A stretch of DNA of 42,714 nucleotides from Streptomyces sp. SID10853 (GCF_010548145.1 NZ_JAAGLN010000037.1:1-42714), one strand, 5' to 3'; counted from the first letter of the stretch, positions 26,172 to 35,422 are shown. The notes: generated from the letters alone by a model not told the origin. Numbers and translations are program-made.

Positions 26172-27044
26172 ATGCCCATCGATCCCGACAAGGCGCTCGG
26201 CGCCAGCACACCGGCCGACCGCGTGAGCTGGACCGCGCGGGACGTCCTCCTCTACCACCTCTCGCTGGGCGCAGGCGCGGACGCGGCCACCGGCCCCGAA
26301 CTCCCGTACACCTACGAGCGCGGGCTCCGTGTGCTGCCCACCTTCGCGATGGTGGCCGGCCGCGGACCCTCCGCGGGCGAGCGGACGGCGGCGCCGATGG
26401 ACCTGCCCGGCCTCGATCTGAACCCGCGCGGAATGCTGCACGCCGGACAGAGCCTGACCGTGCACAGGCCGCTCCCGGCCTCGGGCACCGCGGACATCAC
26501 CACCACGGTGACCGGACTCCGCGACAAGGGGAAGGCCGCACTGGTCACCCTCGAACAGACCGCGGCCGATCCGGACGGCGAGCCGCTGTGGAGCGCCACC
26601 ATGGACATCTGGGCCCGGGGCGAGGGCGGCTTCGGCGGCGACCCCGGTACGGAGGAACCCTGGCAGCGGCCGGGGCGCGTACCGGACCACGTCCTCGACG
26701 CACGGACCACACCGGGGCAGGCGCTGCTCTACCGGCTCAACGGCGACCTCAACCCGCTGCACGTGGACCCGGAATTCGCGGCCGCCGCGGGCTTCGAGCG
26801 GCCGTTGCTGCACGGGCTGGCGTCGTACGGGGTGGTGGCCAAGACCCTGGCCGACGGAGTGCTGGGCGGGGACACCGACGCCCTCACCGGGCTCTCGGTC
26901 CGGTTCGCGGGGCCGCTGCTGCCGGGAGAGACCCTCCGTACCGCGGTGTGGCGCGAGGGCGGCACACTCACCCTGGAGACGACCTGCCCGGAGCGCGACG
27001 GCGCACCCGTGCTGAGCCGCGGTACCGCGGCGGTGAGCTCATGA
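26172..27044 (+). CDS. MaoC-family enoyl-CoA hydratase, ChsH3-like
   Basis: 290 residues, a double hot-dog. It follows remembered Rv3538 (ChsH3) closely: MPIDPDKALGA start, VLPTFAMVAG, WARGEGGFGG, and hydratase-2 motif YRLNGDLNPLHVDPEFAAAA followed by GFERPLLHGLASYG with catalytic Asp and His. It hydrates steroid enoyl-CoAs with longer side chains during beta-oxidation. Follows the ACAD fusion after 68 bases and overlaps the thioesterase gene (ATGA). Confidence 0.88.
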   Translation: MPIDPDKALGASTPADRVSWTARDVLLYHLSLGAGADAATGPELPYTYERGLRVLPTFAMVAGRGPSAGERTAAPMDLPGLDLNPRGMLHAGQSLTVHRPLPASGTADITTTVTGLRDKGKAALVTLEQTAADPDGEPLWSATMDIWARGEGGFGGDPGTEEPWQRPGRVPDHVLDARTTPGQALLYRLNGDLNPLHVDPEFAAAAGFERPLLHGLASYGVVAKTLADGVLGGDTDALTGLSVRFAGPLLPGETLRTAVWREGGTLTLETTCPERDGAPVLSRGTAAVSS

Positions 27045-27742
27045 CCACCGAGCCCGGAACGCCCACGGCTCAGCCCGCGGACCAGCCCACTGCTGAGCCC
27101 ACCGGTGATCAGCCCACCGCCCGCCCCGACGGAGGACCGGCCCTGATCGCCGACACCCGCGAGGACGGCCTCGACGCCGCGGTGACCGCGGCCCGCAGGG
27201 TGATCGCCTCGCTGCTCGGCACGGGCGACACAGCGGACGCCGATCTCCGCCGGGTGGCAGGGACGCTGCACGCGCTGGCCGACCATCTCGACTCGCACGC
27301 CCCGCCGTTGAAGGAGCGCCTCGTCGCCATGTGGGCCGGGGAGGGCGTCAACCGCCACGACCCGGTCACCGGCCCCGAGAACGCCATCGCACCGCCGCTG
27401 CTGCTCAGCGGCAACGACGACGGGTCGGTGGCTGCCACGGTCACGCTCGGACTGCCCTACCAGGGGCCGCCCGGATATGTGCACGGGGGGATCTCGGCGC
27501 TGCTGCTCGACCACACGCTCGGCGTCGCCAACCACTGGGGAGGCCCCTCCGGTATGACGGCCGAACTGACCCTCCGCTATCACCGCCCGACCCCGCTGTT
27601 CGAGCCGCTGACCGTGACCGGGCGCCAGACATCGGTCGAAGGACGCAAGATCCGCACGGTCGGCACCATCGAGGCCGGCGGCGAGGTCTGTGTCAGCGCC
27701 GAGGGGCTCTTCATCGCCGTGCAGCCCGCGCGCCCGCGCTGA
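27041..27742 (+). CDS. PaaI-type hot-dog thioesterase
   Basis: 233 residues. The C-terminal half is a hot-dog fold: LGLPYQGPPGYVHGGISALL (HGG with following acidic residue D in LLDHTLG), ELTLRYHRPTPLFEPL and VCVSAEGLFIAV. The first ~35 residues are rich in Pro/Thr/Gln repeats (QPTAEPTGDQPTARP), probably disordered. PaaI-type thioesterases release CoA from stalled acyl-CoA intermediates. Its start overlaps the ChsH3-like stop, so it is the last gene of the thiolase operon; a rescue or side-product role is an inference. Confidence 0.82.
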   Translation: MTTEPGTPTAQPADQPTAEPTGDQPTARPDGGPALIADTREDGLDAAVTAARRVIASLLGTGDTADADLRRVAGTLHALADHLDSHAPPLKERLVAMWAGEGVNRHDPVTGPENAIAPPLLLSGNDDGSVAATVTLGLPYQGPPGYVHGGISALLLDHTLGVANHWGGPSGMTAELTLRYHRPTPLFEPLTVTGRQTSVEGRKIRTVGTIEAGGEVCVSAEGLFIAVQPARPR

Positions 27743-27778
27743 GCGGACGAGAAGAACAGCTCTGCTCACCGGCGCGGC

Positions 27779-27836
27779 ACAGCGGGACGGGGGCGGGGCA
27801 CCGGATCTCTCCGGTGCCCCGCCCCCGTCCCGCTGT
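27779..27836. terminator. Strong bidirectional hairpin
   Basis: Perfect 27-base stem (27779-27805 with 27810-27836) and a TCTC loop, between the convergent thioesterase and CoA-ligase genes. Confidence 0.95.
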
Positions 27837-27864
27837 CGTGCTGCCGTGCTGCCGTGTCGCCGTG

Positions 27865-29502
27865 TCAGAGCCCGACGTCCCGGCGCACGACCTTCCCGCT
27901 GGCCCCGCGCGGCAGCGCATCGCCCGTGATCCGCCACCGGGACGGCACCTTGTAGTACGCCAGTTGCTCTCGCGCGTACGCCGTCAGCTCCTGCTCGGTC
28001 GGTGCCGTGCCGGCGCGCGCCACGACGACGGCGCCGACCTCCTGCCCGAGGTCCGGGTGGGGCGCACCCAGGACGATGCACTCGTGGACGTCCGGATGCT
28101 CGGTCAGAACGTTCTCGACCTCCGCCGGGTAGACGTTCTCACCGCCCCGCAGGATCAGGTCCGAACGCCTGCTGGTCAGCCGCAGCCTTCCGTCGTCGAT
28201 CCGGCCGATGTCACCGGTGTGCAGCCAGCGGCCGGCCTTGATCGTCGCCGCTGTGGCCTGCGGGTCCTCCCAGTAACCCAGCATGTTGAACGCGCTGCGC
28301 ACACACACCTCGCCCTCCTCGCCCTCGGGAAGGGGCGCCCCCGAGGGGTCCCGGATCTCCAGCGAGACCGTGGTCACGGGACGCCCCAGGGTGCCGGGTG
28401 ACTCGGCGAGGTCCGCGGGTGAGGCCGCTGCCACGGCGGTGGACGTCTCGGTGAGCCCGTAACTGTCCACGAGCGCCTGCCGTGCCGCGGGCAGCGTCTC
28501 GCGCAGCCGGTCCTTGAGCGCCGGCGACGAGGGTGCGGAGGCGAGCGAGAAGGCGGTCAGCGACGACAGGTCGTAGCCCGAGAGATCACCGTGCTCGACG
28601 AGCCGGGTGGCCATGGTCGGTACGGCACCCCAGTTGGTGACCCGCTCCTGCTCGATGAGCCGCAGCACCCGGTCCACGTCGAACGCGCCCCTGTGCATCA
28701 CCACCGTGCCTCCGCACGCGAGCTGGGGCACCGCGAGATTGTGCAGGCCGGCGATGTGGAACAGCGGCAGCGCGAGCAGATGGCGGCGCGGGGCCGCGGG
28801 GGCGCCCGCGGCCTGTGCGAGGGCGTTGTTCAGCCCCAGGAAGTCGATCACCGCCAGGAGGTTGCGGTGCGAGTGGACCGCGCCCTTGGGCAGGCCCGAG
28901 GTCCCGCTGGTGTACAGGATGACGGCCGGGTCGTCCTCGTCGACGTCGCAGGACGGCAGCGCGGCCTCCTGGTACTTCCGCGCCAGGGACGGCACGTCCT
29001 CCTCGACGGTCAGTACGGGCACCCGCGGATCGTCGATCAGGGCCGCCCGCTTGGCGTCCGCGATCACGACCGCGGGACGGACATGTCCCATGCCGTACGC
29101 CAGCTCACGCCGCGACCACCAGGCGTTGAACCCGACGACGACCGCCCCGATGGAGACGGCCGCCCAGAACGTGACGATCCACTCGGGCGAGTTGGCCGCG
29201 GCCACGGCCACCCGGTCGCCCTTGCGTACGCCGTAGTCGGTACGCAGCGCCTCGGCCAGCGACGCGACCAGGGCGGCGTGGCCGGCGAAGGTCAGCCGTT
29301 CGTCGGCGGTGACGATGTAGTCGTGCTCGCCGTGGCGCACCGAGTCGGCCAGCACTTCGTGCAGGGCCTTGCGCCGGTTTCTGAACACCGGCATCCGGGC
29401 GCCGAGCACCTCCTCGTCGACGAGTTCGAACGCTTCGCCCGGCCCGGTCGGGCCGGGCGCTGGGGCGGAATGAACCACACGCTGATCCGTCGGCCTGGCC
29501 AT
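27865..29502 (-). CDS. Acyl-CoA synthetase (steroid acid CoA ligase, FadD-type)
   Basis: 545 residues of the AMP-forming superfamily. ATP loop [18 protein letters not shown], core [11 protein letters not shown], hinge [36 protein letters not shown] and the C-terminal catalytic Lys in [13 protein letters not shown]. The context (ChsE3-like fusion, ChsH3, thiolase, Ltp2) suggests it activates the carboxylated steroid side chain. GAGGGAGAG lies before the ATG. It is divergent from an SDR-OYE-Ltp2 run with a motif II site between. General acyl-CoA ligases look alike, so substrate is inferred. Confidence 0.87.
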   Translation of the reverse strand: MARPTDQRVVHSAPAPGPTGPGEAFELVDEEVLGARMPVFRNRRKALHEVLADSVRHGEHDYIVTADERLTFAGHAALVASLAEALRTDYGVRKGDRVAVAAANSPEWIVTFWAAVSIGAVVVGFNAWWSRRELAYGMGHVRPAVVIADAKRAALIDDPRVPVLTVEEDVPSLARKYQEAALPSCDVDEDDPAVILYTSGTSGLPKGAVHSHRNLLAVIDFLGLNNALAQAAGAPAAPRRHLLALPLFHIAGLHNLAVPQLACGGTVVMHRGAFDVDRVLRLIEQERVTNWGAVPTMATRLVEHGDLSGYDLSSLTAFSLASAPSSPALKDRLRETLPAARQALVDSYGLTETSTAVAAASPADLAESPGTLGRPVTTVSLEIRDPSGAPLPEGEEGEVCVRSAFNMLGYWEDPQATAATIKAGRWLHTGDIGRIDDGRLRLTSRRSDLILRGGENVYPAEVENVLTEHPDVHECIVLGAPHPDLGQEVGAVVVARAGTAPTEQELTAYAREQLAYYKVPSRWRITGDALPRGASGKVVRRDVGL

Positions 29503-29581
29503 GTCTTATCTCTCCCTCGGTGACGTCGAGCCCCGTGCGCCGACATTGTCGCCGTGCCCCGGGAACCGGGCGGGGCTTCGG

Positions 29582-29596
29582 TCCCGATGAGCGGGA
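29582..29596 (+). promoter_or_regulatory. Motif II site between the CoA ligase and SDR genes
   Basis: TCCCGATGAGCGGGA, extended by flanking G and C to a perfect 6-5-6 inverted repeat. Sits in the 165-base divergent gap, 80 bases from one start and 72 from the other. Confidence 0.6.
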
Positions 29597-29667
29597 CACC
29601 CGGCGCCGCCCGCGTCACGGCGTGCCGATGATGGGCCATCCAGCAGACGATCACGGGAGGAAGACCC

Positions 29668-30429
29668 ATGGGAAGCCTCGCGGGGAAGGTCGCACTCGTC
29701 ACCGGCGCGGGCCAGGGGGTCGGCCGGGGCATCGCGCTGGCGCTGGCCGCCGAGGGAGCGGACATCGCGGTCGTCGGACGCACCCGCGCCCCGCTCGATT
29801 CGACCTGTGCGGCGCTGCGGGAGCGGGGCGTACGGGCAGAACCGTATCCCTGCGACGTGAGCAGGACCGAGACGATTCCCGACGTCGTCGACGCGGTGGC
29901 CGCCGACCTCGGCGGGGTGGGCATCCTCGTCAACAACGCCTACAGCGGTGCGTACGGACCGCTGCTGTCCATGAGCCAGGACGACTTCCAGCGGGGTTTC
30001 CTGAGCGGCCCGTTCGCCGCCTTCGCGTTCATGAAGGCGTGCCATCCGCACCTCAGGCGCAGCGGCACCGGCTGCATCGTCAATCTGGTCAGCTCCGCCA
30101 TGGTGCGCTGGGACCCGACGACGTACGGGGCCTACGCCGCCGCCAAACAGGCGCTGCGGTCGCTGACGCGTACCGCCGCCGCCGAGTGGGGGTCCGACGG
30201 GATCCGCGCCAACTCCATCGCCCCCCACGCGCTTTCCCCCGCTCTGAAGAACTGGGCGGACACCAACCCGGACGAGGCGGAAGCCTTCCGGCGGACGATC
30301 CCCCTGGGTTACATCGGCGACTGCGAACAGGACATCGGCCGCGCGGTCGTGATGCTCGCGGGTCCCGATGCCCGCTATCTGACCGGCGCCACCATTCCGC
30401 TCGACGGCGGCCAGGCGCATTTCGGATGA
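29668..30429 (+). CDS. Short-chain dehydrogenase
   Basis: 253 residues. VTGAGQGVGRGIALALA, VVGRTRAPLDS (NADP-type Arg), CDVSRTETI, LVNNAYSGAYGP, catalytic Ser in NLVSSAMVRW and YAAAKQALRSLTR, and a C-terminal TGATIPLDGGQAHFG. First gene of a run with the OYE enzyme and Ltp2. GGGAGGAAG before the ATG. It could act on a ring or side-chain hydroxyl; family members differ too much to say more. Confidence 0.87.
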   Translation: MGSLAGKVALVTGAGQGVGRGIALALAAEGADIAVVGRTRAPLDSTCAALRERGVRAEPYPCDVSRTETIPDVVDAVAADLGGVGILVNNAYSGAYGPLLSMSQDDFQRGFLSGPFAAFAFMKACHPHLRRSGTGCIVNLVSSAMVRWDPTTYGAYAAAKQALRSLTRTAAAEWGSDGIRANSIAPHALSPALKNWADTNPDEAEAFRRTIPLGYIGDCEQDIGRAVVMLAGPDARYLTGATIPLDGGQAHFG

Positions 30430-30493
30430 CCGGCCACCGGCCGGCCGCCACCCGCCACACGCCCCACGCCCCGCGCGTGGACGGAGGACTTTC

Positions 30494-31738
30494 ATGAGCC
30501 CAGAGACCCCTTCGACCTCAGACCGCCCCGCGGTGCCCGACGTCCTGGCGCCCGCCAGGCTCGGCCCGGTGAACCTGCGCAACAGGATCATCAAAGCGGC
30601 CACCTACGAGGCCCTGAGCTACCGCAGCCGGGTCACCGAGGAACTGATCGAGTTCCACCGGCGGTACGCCGCGGGCGGGGTGGGCATGACCACCGTCGCC
30701 TACTGCGCCGTGGCCCCCGAAGGGCGGACCGACCGGCACCAGCTGCTCTGGGAGGCCGGGGCCGCGCCAGGCATGCGCAAACTCGCCGAAGCGGTCCACG
30801 GCGAGGGCGCCGCGATATCGGCACAGATCGGGCACGGCGGGCCCGTAGCCAACCCGAAGGGCAACGGCATGCCCGCGCTGTCGCCGAGCCGGCAGTTCCA
30901 CCTCACCACACTGAGCTTCGCGCAGGAGGCCACCCACGACGACATCGGCCGCATCATCCGCGCCCACGCGGACGCGGCACGGATGGCGGCCGACACAGGC
31001 TTCGACGCGGTGGAGATCCACCTCGGTCACAACTACCTGGCCAGCTCGTTCCTGAGCCCGAAGATCAACCACCGGACCGACGGCTACGGCGGCAGCCTCA
31101 AGAACCGGGCCAGGTTCGCCCGCGAGATCACCCGGGCGGTGCGGGAGGCCGTCGGCGACCGGATCGCGGTCCTCGCCAAGCTGAACATGGACGACGGCGT
31201 TCCCGGCGGTATCTGGCTCGACGAGGCGATTTCGGTCGCCCAGTGGCTGGAGGAGGACGGCTGCCTCGACGCACTCGAACTGACCGCGGGCAGCTCGCTG
31301 CTGAACCCGATGTACCTCTTCAAGGGCGATGCGCCGCTCAAGGAGTTCGCCGCGGTCATGCCGCAGCCGGTCAAGCTCGGCGTCCAGCTGTTCGGGAAGC
31401 ACAAGCTGCGCAGCTACCCGTACCGGGACGCCTACCTGCTGGAGGACGCCCGGCAGATCAGGGCCGCGATCAAGATGCCGATGGTGTTGCTCGGCGGTAT
31501 CACCGACAAACCGGTCATGGACCGGGCCATGGCCGAGGGCTTCGAGTTCGTGGCCATGGCCCGTGCCCTGCTCCGCGAGCCGGACCTCGTCAACCGCATC
31601 CGGCAGGACGAGGCCACCCCCTCCCTGTGCATCCACTGCAACAAGTGCATGCCGGCGTCCTTCGACGGCACCCGCTGCGTCCTGGTGGAGGGGTCCAGCC
31701 CACGGGGCGACAACTGGGGCAACACCGTCGTGTCATGA
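30494..31738 (+). CDS. Old yellow enzyme-type NADH:flavin oxidoreductase with cysteine cluster
   Basis: 414 residues. FMN-binding TIM barrel: LGPVNLRNRIIKAATYEAL, AQIGHGGPVANPKGN, GFDAVEIHLGHNYLASSFLS, RTDGYGGSLKNRARF and LLGGITDKPVMDRAMAEGFE. The C-terminus has CIHCNKCMPASFDGTRC (CxxCxxC plus one Cys), like the [4Fe-4S] segment of 2,4-dienoyl-CoA reductase and bile-acid enzymes such as BaiCD, but without their FAD/NAD module. Related enzymes reduce or oxidise double bonds next to a carbonyl. Next to SDR and Ltp2, a steroid ring double bond is the likely target. GGAGG precedes the ATG. Confidence 0.83.
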   Translation: MSPETPSTSDRPAVPDVLAPARLGPVNLRNRIIKAATYEALSYRSRVTEELIEFHRRYAAGGVGMTTVAYCAVAPEGRTDRHQLLWEAGAAPGMRKLAEAVHGEGAAISAQIGHGGPVANPKGNGMPALSPSRQFHLTTLSFAQEATHDDIGRIIRAHADAARMAADTGFDAVEIHLGHNYLASSFLSPKINHRTDGYGGSLKNRARFAREITRAVREAVGDRIAVLAKLNMDDGVPGGIWLDEAISVAQWLEEDGCLDALELTAGSSLLNPMYLFKGDAPLKEFAAVMPQPVKLGVQLFGKHKLRSYPYRDAYLLEDARQIRAAIKMPMVLLGGITDKPVMDRAMAEGFEFVAMARALLREPDLVNRIRQDEATPSLCIHCNKCMPASFDGTRCVLVEGSSPRGDNWGNTVVS

Positions 31739-31764
31739 CGCCGCTCGTGACAGGCCCCGGGTCC

Positions 31765-31815
31765 GCGCCGCGCGGACAGCGTACGAAGTGGGCGCCGCGC
31801 GGACAGTGAACGAAG
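31765..31815 (+). repeat. Two 24-base direct repeats, 27-base period
   Basis: 31765-31788 and 31792-31815 share 22 of 24 bases (GCGCCGCGCGGACAG then variable bases then ACGAAG). Between the OYE gene and ltp2. Confidence 0.8.
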
Positions 31816-31821
31816 AAGACA

Positions 31822-31857
31822 GCGGGGGTGCGGCGGCCGTGGCCTCCGCACCCCCGC
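31822..31857 (+). terminator. Hairpin upstream of ltp2
   Basis: Perfect 12-base stem, 31822-31833 with 31846-31857, loop of 12 bases, 28 bases before the ltp2 start. May end the SDR-OYE transcript or stabilise a processed ltp2 message. Confidence 0.7.
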
Positions 31858-31885
31858 CCCACCGGCTTCCCCAGGAGGAACCCCG

Positions 31886-33061
31886 ATGAACGGCCTGTCC
31901 GGAGCCGCGGCGATCGCCGGTATCGGCGCGACCGAGTTCTCCAAGAATTCCGGCCGCAGCGAACTGCGGCTCGCCTGCGAGGCGGTGCTCGCCGCGGTCG
32001 CGGACGCGGGGCTCGAACCGTCCGACGTCGACGGACTCGTGACCTTCACCGCCGACACCAACTCCGAGATCCACATCGCCCGCAACACCGGCATGGGCGA
32101 GCTGACGTTCTTCTCCCGTGTGGGCTACGGCGGGGGAGCGGCCTGCGGAACGGTGCAGCAGGCCGCCATGGCGATCGCCACCGGAGTGGCCGAAGTCGTC
32201 GTCTGCTACCGCGCGTTCAACGAACGCTCCGGCGAGCGCTACGGGCTCGGACAGGCCGACCGGGCCATGGACACCAGCGCCGACAGGGCCGCGTACTCCT
32301 GGATGACCCCCCACGGGCTGAGCACTCCCGCCCAGTGGGTGGCGATGTTCGCCCGCCGCTACATGCACCAGTACGGCGCCACCAGCGAGGACTTCGGCCG
32401 GGTCGCGGTCGTCGACCGCAAGCACGCCGCGACGAACCCGGCGGCGTGGTTCTACGAGCGGCCCATCACCCTGGATGACCACCAGGCATCACGGTGGATC
32501 GCCGAACCGCTGCGGCTGCTCGACTGCTGCCAGGAGAGCGACGGCGGCCAGGCGCTGGTACTCGTATCGGCGGAGCGCGCCCGTGATCTGCCGCACCCGC
32601 CGGTCCGCGTACTGGGCGCGGCACAGGGGTCGGGCCGAGACCAGCACATGATGACCAGCTACTACCGGACAGGGACCTCCGCCATCCCGGAAATGGGGCT
32701 GGTCGGGACACAGCTCTACCGCCAGAGCGGCCTCGGCCCCACCGACATGGACTCCGCCGTCCTCTACGACCACTTCACCCCGCTGGTCCTGCCGCAACTG
32801 GAGGAGCTGGGCTTCTGCGCGACGGGCGAAGCGAAGGACTTCATCGCCGACGGCCACCTCGAAATAGGCGGCCGGTTGCCGGCCAACACCCATGGCGGCC
32901 AGCTCGGCGAGGCATATCTGCACGGGATGAACGGCATCGCCGAGGCGGTACGACTGGTCCGTGGCACCTCCGTCAACCAGCCGCCCGACGTGACCCATGT
33001 CCTGGTGACCGCGGGCACCGGGGTGCCCACCAGCGGCCTCGTCCTCGGCACGGCCGGATAG
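31886..33061 (+). CDS. ltp2: Steroid side-chain aldolase Ltp2
   Basis: 391 residues. It is very like remembered mycobacterial Ltp2 (Rv3540c) along its length: AAIAGIGATEFSKNSGRSEL, GELTFFSRVGYGGGAACGTV, RAFNERSGERYG, ARRYMHQYGATSEDFG, DRKHAATNPAAWFYERPIT, LRLLDCCQESDGG, LYDHFTPLVLPQLEELGFC and NTHGGQLGEAYLHGMNGIAE. Ltp2 is a thiolase-fold retro-aldolase that cleaves 17-hydroxy-3-oxo-4-pregnene-20-carboxyl-CoA to a 17-ketosteroid and propionyl-CoA, in complex with the DUF35 part of ChsH2. Its usual neighbour chsH1 lies 31 kb away at the other end of the locus and ChsH2 is outside the window. AGGAGGAA before the ATG. Confidence 0.93.
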   Translation: MNGLSGAAAIAGIGATEFSKNSGRSELRLACEAVLAAVADAGLEPSDVDGLVTFTADTNSEIHIARNTGMGELTFFSRVGYGGGAACGTVQQAAMAIATGVAEVVVCYRAFNERSGERYGLGQADRAMDTSADRAAYSWMTPHGLSTPAQWVAMFARRYMHQYGATSEDFGRVAVVDRKHAATNPAAWFYERPITLDDHQASRWIAEPLRLLDCCQESDGGQALVLVSAERARDLPHPPVRVLGAAQGSGRDQHMMTSYYRTGTSAIPEMGLVGTQLYRQSGLGPTDMDSAVLYDHFTPLVLPQLEELGFCATGEAKDFIADGHLEIGGRLPANTHGGQLGEAYLHGMNGIAEAVRLVRGTSVNQPPDVTHVLVTAGTGVPTSGLVLGTAG

Positions 33062-33191
33062 GACCACCGGCGGTCCGGCCCTCGGGTGCGGCGGGACGGG
33101 GCACCGGCGGTACCGCGCCGGTCACGACCGGACGGGGGCAGCGGCGGCCGGTCCTCGGGTGCGGCCGGCACCAACGGCGACAGGCGGTCGG

Positions 33192-33752
33192 TCAGTCCTC
33201 CCGCAGGAGAGTGCTCCGCAGCAGTTCGACCAGATCGCCCGAATCGGCCCGTGCCAGCTCGTCGAAGGCGCCGGAGTGCCGGCCCAGCAGGACCCCGGTC
33301 ACGGCGGCCACCACCAGCTCGGCGCGCAGCGCCGGCCGGTCCGCACCCTCACGGGCGAAGCGCTCGCGGAGCGGCTCGACGAGCCGCGTGTGCAGCGCCG
33401 CACGTGCGGCGTCCTGTGCCCCCGGATCGCTCAGCGGCTGTACCGCGACCTGGAGGAGTGGGACGGGGCCGCGCCGGTCGGTCCTGTCGAGGACCTCGTG
33501 CAGCCGCTGCTCGTCGAAGAGGTCGGCCGGGGTCACATCGCCCTGTTCGGCGTGGAGCGCGGCCACATAGAGCAGCGTCTTGCTGCCGAAATAGCGCGCG
33601 ATCAGGGCCGGATCGACTCCGGCACGCTCACCGATGTCGCGGATGGTGGTGCGGTCGAAGCCCCGCTCGGCGAAGAGCTCGCTGGCCGCCGTCAGCAGCA
33701 GTTCGCGGCTGCGGGCCGCGTCGCGGCGGCGCCCCTGGGGCCCGCCGCTCAC
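33192..33752 (-). CDS. TetR-family regulator of the adjacent MFS exporter
   Basis: 186 residues. The HTH is ARSRELLLTAASELFAERGF then TTIRDIGERAGVDPALIARY-FGSK; the C-terminal domain ends LLRSTLLRED. GTG start overlaps the MFS stop (GTGA), so it is the second gene of that operon. Typical drug-efflux local repressor arrangement. The open frame further upstream is an MFS shadow. Unrelated in sequence to the KstR-like pair. Confidence 0.88.
   Translation of the reverse strand: MSGGPQGRRRDAARSRELLLTAASELFAERGFDRTTIRDIGERAGVDPALIARYFGSKTLLYVAALHAEQGDVTPADLFDEQRLHEVLDRTDRRGPVPLLQVAVQPLSDPGAQDAARAALHTRLVEPLRERFAREGADRPALRAELVVAAVTGVLLGRHSGAFDELARADSGDLVELLRSTLLRED
33333..33752 (-). other. Ligand-binding part boundary note for the TetR gene
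   Basis: Within the TetR gene, the DNA-binding domain is encoded roughly at 33590-33740 and the ligand domain from there to the stop. Given only to mark the domain border; no separate gene. Confidence 0.3.
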
Positions 33753-35332
33753 TGTTCCGCCCCGGTGTTCCTGAGGAGGTCCCCGCCGTCCGGGACCGGG
33801 CCGTTGACGCCCGCGGGCGCCGGACGCCCGCCCCGGACCGCCGAGGTGCGACGGGCGCCCGAGCGGGTCAGGACGTACGCCACCACAGCGGTGGCGGCCC
33901 ACACGGCGCAGCCCGTGAGCCCCGCCGTACGGTAACCGCTCTCCGGGGGCAGACCGTCCCCGGACGTGGTGGCGGCCTGGAGGATCACGGCGCTGAGGGC
34001 GCTGCCGGTCGAATAGCCGATGTACTTCACGACCTGATTGAAACTCATCGCGCTCCCCGTTTCGTGCGCGGGCACGGCTCCGACGACGAGCCCCGGTGTG
34101 ACCGCGAAGTTGACCCCGACGCCGAGTCCGGCCAGGGCCATCGTCACGAACACCTCCCACAGACGGTCGTGGGCCAACACGAAGCTCAGCAGGGCGGCGA
34201 AGGAGAGCAGACAGCTCACGGGCAGCATCCGGACCGGCGGCTGGCTGCGGACCAGGATCCGCACCACACGGCCGGCCACCAGGCTGCCCACCGAGAACGG
34301 CACCAGAACCAGGCCGGTGACGACCACCGAGGCCCCGAATCCGTACCCGGCGCCCGACGGCGTCTGGACGTACCGGGTCACGAGGGAGATCAGCAGATAC
34401 ATGCCGACGCCGCCCATCATGGTGGTGAGATGCGCGGCGAAGACCGTACGGTCACGGACCAGCCGCAGCTCCACCAGGGGGTGTGCGGTACGGAGTTCCT
34501 GCAGCACCCAGCCGGCCAGCAGCAGCACCGAGACGGCCCCGAGCACCAGCAGCCGGGGCGATCCCCAGCCCCAGTGTTCGCCCTGGGTGAGGGTGAACAG
34601 GAGCCCGCTCATCCCGAGCGTGAGGAGCAGCGCACCCGGGATGTCCATCGGGTGTGCCGGACGCGGCGGGGACGCGGGGAGGACGACGGCCGCCGCGACG
34701 AGGGCCACGGTGGTGGCGATCACGGCGAACCAGAACCCCGCGTACATGCCGAAGCTCTCGGCGAGGAGACCGGTCAGCGGATAGCCGACACCGACACCGG
34801 CCGCCGTCGTGAGCGAGAGCGTCGACAGCGCCGACCTGGCGCGCTCGGGCGGCACGGAGTCCCGCGCGGTGGCGATGGCCAGCGGAACGAGGCCCATGCC
34901 CACACCCTGGAACGCCCGTCCCACGATGAGGCAGGCGAACCCGAGGGGCAGAGCGGCCAGCAGACTCCCGACGAGCACCACGGCGAGACCGGTCAGGATC
35001 ACCTTCCTGCGGTGGGGTCCGTCTCCGAGCCGCCCCATGGCTGGGGTGGCGACGGCCCCGACCAGCATGGTCACCGTGAGGGACCACTGCGCGTTCGCCA
35101 CCGATACGTGGTCGGCGGCCGCGATGGTCGGAATCAGCGGGGCACCGAGGCTGCTGATGATCGCCACCAGCATGCCGAGGGAGACCAGCACGGGGACCAG
35201 TGCCCGCTGCCGCCAGGGGGAGGGGGCGGCAGCGGAAGCGGGGGTGGGGCCGGATATCGGATGCACGGGGGCGGACCGTTCCTGTCGTCGGGCGTTGCCG
35301 TTGAGTTCTGGTGCCGAGTGCGGTCGTCGCAC
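33749..35332 (-). CDS. MFS exporter, DHA2 (EmrB/QacA) type
   Basis: 527 residues with 14 predicted membrane spans. After a ~40-residue polar start comes VPVLVSLGMLVAIISSLGAP; motif A-like GRLGDGPHRRKVILTG follows the second span; GFACLIVGRAFQGVGMGLVP and the antiporter-type GVGVGYPLTGLLAESFG (motif C region) are present. Proton-driven efflux of drugs or metabolites across the membrane is expected. GTG 35332 is the furthest start; an in-frame GTG near residue 23 is an alternative. Four 13-bp repeats abut the start codon. Co-transcribed with the TetR gene. It is convergent with ltp2 and probably not part of steroid breakdown. Confidence 0.88.
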   Translation of the reverse strand: MRRPHSAPELNGNARRQERSAPVHPISGPTPASAAAPSPWRQRALVPVLVSLGMLVAIISSLGAPLIPTIAAADHVSVANAQWSLTVTMLVGAVATPAMGRLGDGPHRRKVILTGLAVVLVGSLLAALPLGFACLIVGRAFQGVGMGLVPLAIATARDSVPPERARSALSTLSLTTAAGVGVGYPLTGLLAESFGMYAGFWFAVIATTVALVAAAVVLPASPPRPAHPMDIPGALLLTLGMSGLLFTLTQGEHWGWGSPRLLVLGAVSVLLLAGWVLQELRTAHPLVELRLVRDRTVFAAHLTTMMGGVGMYLLISLVTRYVQTPSGAGYGFGASVVVTGLVLVPFSVGSLVAGRVVRILVRSQPPVRMLPVSCLLSFAALLSFVLAHDRLWEVFVTMALAGLGVGVNFAVTPGLVVGAVPAHETGSAMSFNQVVKYIGYSTGSALSAVILQAATTSGDGLPPESGYRTAGLTGCAVWAATAVVAYVLTRSGARRTSAVRGGRPAPAGVNGPVPDGGDLLRNTGAEQ

Positions 35333-35384
35333 GATGTCCTCGGCTGATGTCTTCGAGCGATGTCTTCAGGTGATGTCTTCAGAT
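35333..35384 (-). repeat. Four 13-bp tandem repeats at the MFS start codon
   Basis: On the minus strand GAAGACATC plus four variable bases, three times exact in the nine-base core (35346-35384) and once with one change (35333-35345, GAGGACATC). They directly precede the GTG start of the exporter. Confidence 0.85.
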
Positions 35385-35407
35385 GATGACAAGAGTGTCT
35401 CACCTGT

Positions 35408-35422
35408 CGGCAGAACAGTCTG
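35408..35422. promoter_or_regulatory. Candidate operator in the MFS promoter region
   Basis: CAGA-ACAG-TCTG (within GGCAGAACAGTCTGTAAG) is a 4-4-4 inverted repeat in the divergent region 35333-35571. Candidate TetR site; weak evidence. Confidence 0.3.

Noticed and set aside
34744..34760. Motif II-like sequence inside the MFS gene
   Set aside because: Only the core GCTGACCGG is shared; the outer arms do not match.
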